Shown in pieces: positions 63,371-64,000 of a stretch of DNA of 64,000 bases (position 1 is the first letter of the stretch; each line of letters begins with the position of its first letter). The notes beneath the pieces were generated by a model that was not told the DNA's origin, made no database searches, and saw only the letters and a program-made list of their open reading frames with translations. A program made the translations under genes and the position numbers. The stretch is from CAWBRT01 sp963696525 (GTDB taxonomy: Bacteria; Acidobacteriota; Terriglobia; Terriglobales; Acidobacteriaceae), in contig CAVOKO010000009.1 in the NCBI GenBank assembly GCA_963696525.1, positions 372,001-436,000 of the forward strand, in the 5' to 3' direction.

Positions 63371-63526
63371 GTGTTGGTGGACACCCTTGACGTGGCCACC
63401 CCGGAAGCGATGTTTTATCTGACCACCCAGGAATCACTGCTGTCGACCTGCGCCATCTTCGTGATTCTGGCTATCGATCCCAAGCTACAGCTTAACGTGA
63501 AGCATAAGTTTGCCGGTTGGCACTGA
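63371..63526 (+). CDS. short protein-like frame just after tRNA-Pro, possible gene fragment
   Basis: A 51-codon frame from GTG reads VDTLDVATPEAMFYLTTQES, LLSTCAIFVILAIDPKLQ and KHKFAGWH before a TGA. Composition is strongly protein-like (an amphipathic, then hydrophobic, helix), but there is no ribosome site. The frame is also open upstream into the tRNA. It may be the 3' remnant of a larger gene. No family is recognised. Confidence 0.35.
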   Translation: MLVDTLDVATPEAMFYLTTQESLLSTCAIFVILAIDPKLQLNVKHKFAGWH

Positions 63527-63624
63527 GAGACACTCACGCGACCGCGCAAGGCCAGAGAGTTATGGCGGATCAACCGGGTGCGGAGAACAAATGCCGCATC
63601 CCGGCCGTACTTCGGGTGTGATAC

Positions 63625-64000
63625 TTATACGATCGTACAGAAAGGCTTCTTCCCGCTCAACACTTCCAGTACCATCTTCGCTGCAAACTCACTGGTCAAT
63701 TTCAGAGACTCTTCCGTATAGGCTCCCATGTGCGGAGTCGTGATGATATTGGAAAGGCTCAACAAGGGCGATCCCACCGGTGGCTCCTTGGCGAACACAT
63801 CGATGGCGGCGCCTGCGATCTTGTTGTTGGAGAGCGCCTCGAACAGCGCTCGCTTGTCTACGATGCCGCCTCGGGAGGTGTTCAACAGGTATGCCAACGG
63901 CTTCATCTTAGCGAGTTCATCTTTGCCGATCAGGTTTTTAGTCTGCTCCGAGTACGGAATGTGGATGGTGACGAAGTCCGCACTAGCCAGTACCTCGTCC
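63625..64000 (-). CDS. D-isomer-specific 2-hydroxyacid dehydrogenase (SerA-like), 5' end beyond window
   Basis: The frame is open to the right edge, so the N-terminus is missing. ADFVTIHIPYSEQTKNLIGK, YLLNTSRGGIVDKRALFEAL, GAAIDVFAKEPP and NIITTPHMGAYTEES are consecutive motifs of the NAD-binding domain, with the catalytic histidine in PHMG. Closest in style are phosphoglycerate dehydrogenases, but formate/glyoxylate-type relatives share these motifs. No ACT domain follows; the protein ends at FCTIV. Confidence 0.88.
   Translation of the reverse strand, partial: DEVLASADFVTIHIPYSEQTKNLIGKDELAKMKPLAYLLNTSRGGIVDKRALFEALSNNKIAGAAIDVFAKEPPVGSPLLSLSNIITTPHMGAYTEESLKLTSEFAAKMVLEVLSGKKPFCTIV

Noticed and set aside
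1..64000. CRISPR array, prophage or transposon.
   Set aside because: No regularly spaced repeats, cas, phage structural or transposase proteins were seen in any frame.

Overview
The window reads as chromosomal DNA of moderately high GC from a soil-type bacterium, most likely an Acidobacteriota (Terriglobia-like) genome. This is an inference from protein resemblances: the Wzc/Wza polysaccharide genes, NarL-type regulators with a Sel1 tail, a short 'MNH-x-IRNAL' kinase-like membrane protein, a secreted Cys-rich 'SGWxCDSKC' protein and Ser/Thr-rich lectin-like lipoproteins. No IS element, prophage, CRISPR array or rRNA was seen. Two tRNA genes (His, Pro) are present.

Layout. 0-6 kb: a cysteine desulfidase-like gene (cut by the left edge), an enolase-superfamily enzyme next to a Tat-exported amidohydrolase (acid-sugar or lactone catabolism), and a divergent TetR/EmrB-type efflux pair with a clear palindromic operator. 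6.9-8.9 kb: a NarL-type response regulator and its PAS histidine kinase. 9.1-26.3 kb: a large Wzx/Wzy-type exopolysaccharide cluster on the minus strand. It encodes the Wzc tyrosine kinase, Wza export protein, Wzx flippase, Wzy polymerase, a priming sugar-phosphate transferase, glycosyltransferases, a WbpB/WbpD/WbpE-like amino-sugar trio, a FemAB-like transferase and a deacetylase-fold protein. 26.8-32.7 kb: accessory genes around that cluster, namely a GH16 glucanase lipoprotein, a NusG/RfaH-like antiterminator, a PilZ protein and a LuxR regulator. 33.4-38.1 kb: a complete branched-chain amino-acid-type ABC transporter (livHMGFK). 38.5-39.9 kb: a DsbA/FrnE-like oxidoreductase and a carboxymuconolactone decarboxylase-fold protein.

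40-49.3 kb: an accessory stretch rich in broken genes (DipZ/TlpA-like thioredoxin, two alpha/beta hydrolases, a DNA-ligase fragment, a membrane protein) mixed with intact ones (DUF1330, redoxin, SnoaL-like, Zn-alcohol dehydrogenase). 49.8-58.8 kb: a two-component pair, a lectin-like lipoprotein, quinone oxidoreductase, DASS anion transporter, Crp regulator, molbindin, SelW-like protein and a YkgJ cysteine-cluster protein. 58.9-64 kb: tRNA-His, 2'-5' RNA ligase, VOC protein, PyrE, CPBP protease, tRNA-Pro and an edge-truncated 2-hydroxyacid dehydrogenase.

The most notable observation is at 38525-39142. A DsbA/FrnE-family gene carries an in-frame UGA exactly where the first cysteine of the catalytic CPWC motif should be. 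The full family N-terminus lies upstream of it, and a small GC-rich hairpin with a G-first loop lies about 20 nt downstream. This is the layout of a bacterial selenoprotein (UPWC), which gene callers would start too late. Against this, the window has several other interrupted genes: in-frame stops at 30518, 32659 and 58273, and indels in wzc, wza and the 41-47.7 kb genes. Sequencing error or recent gene decay is therefore a real alternative throughout.
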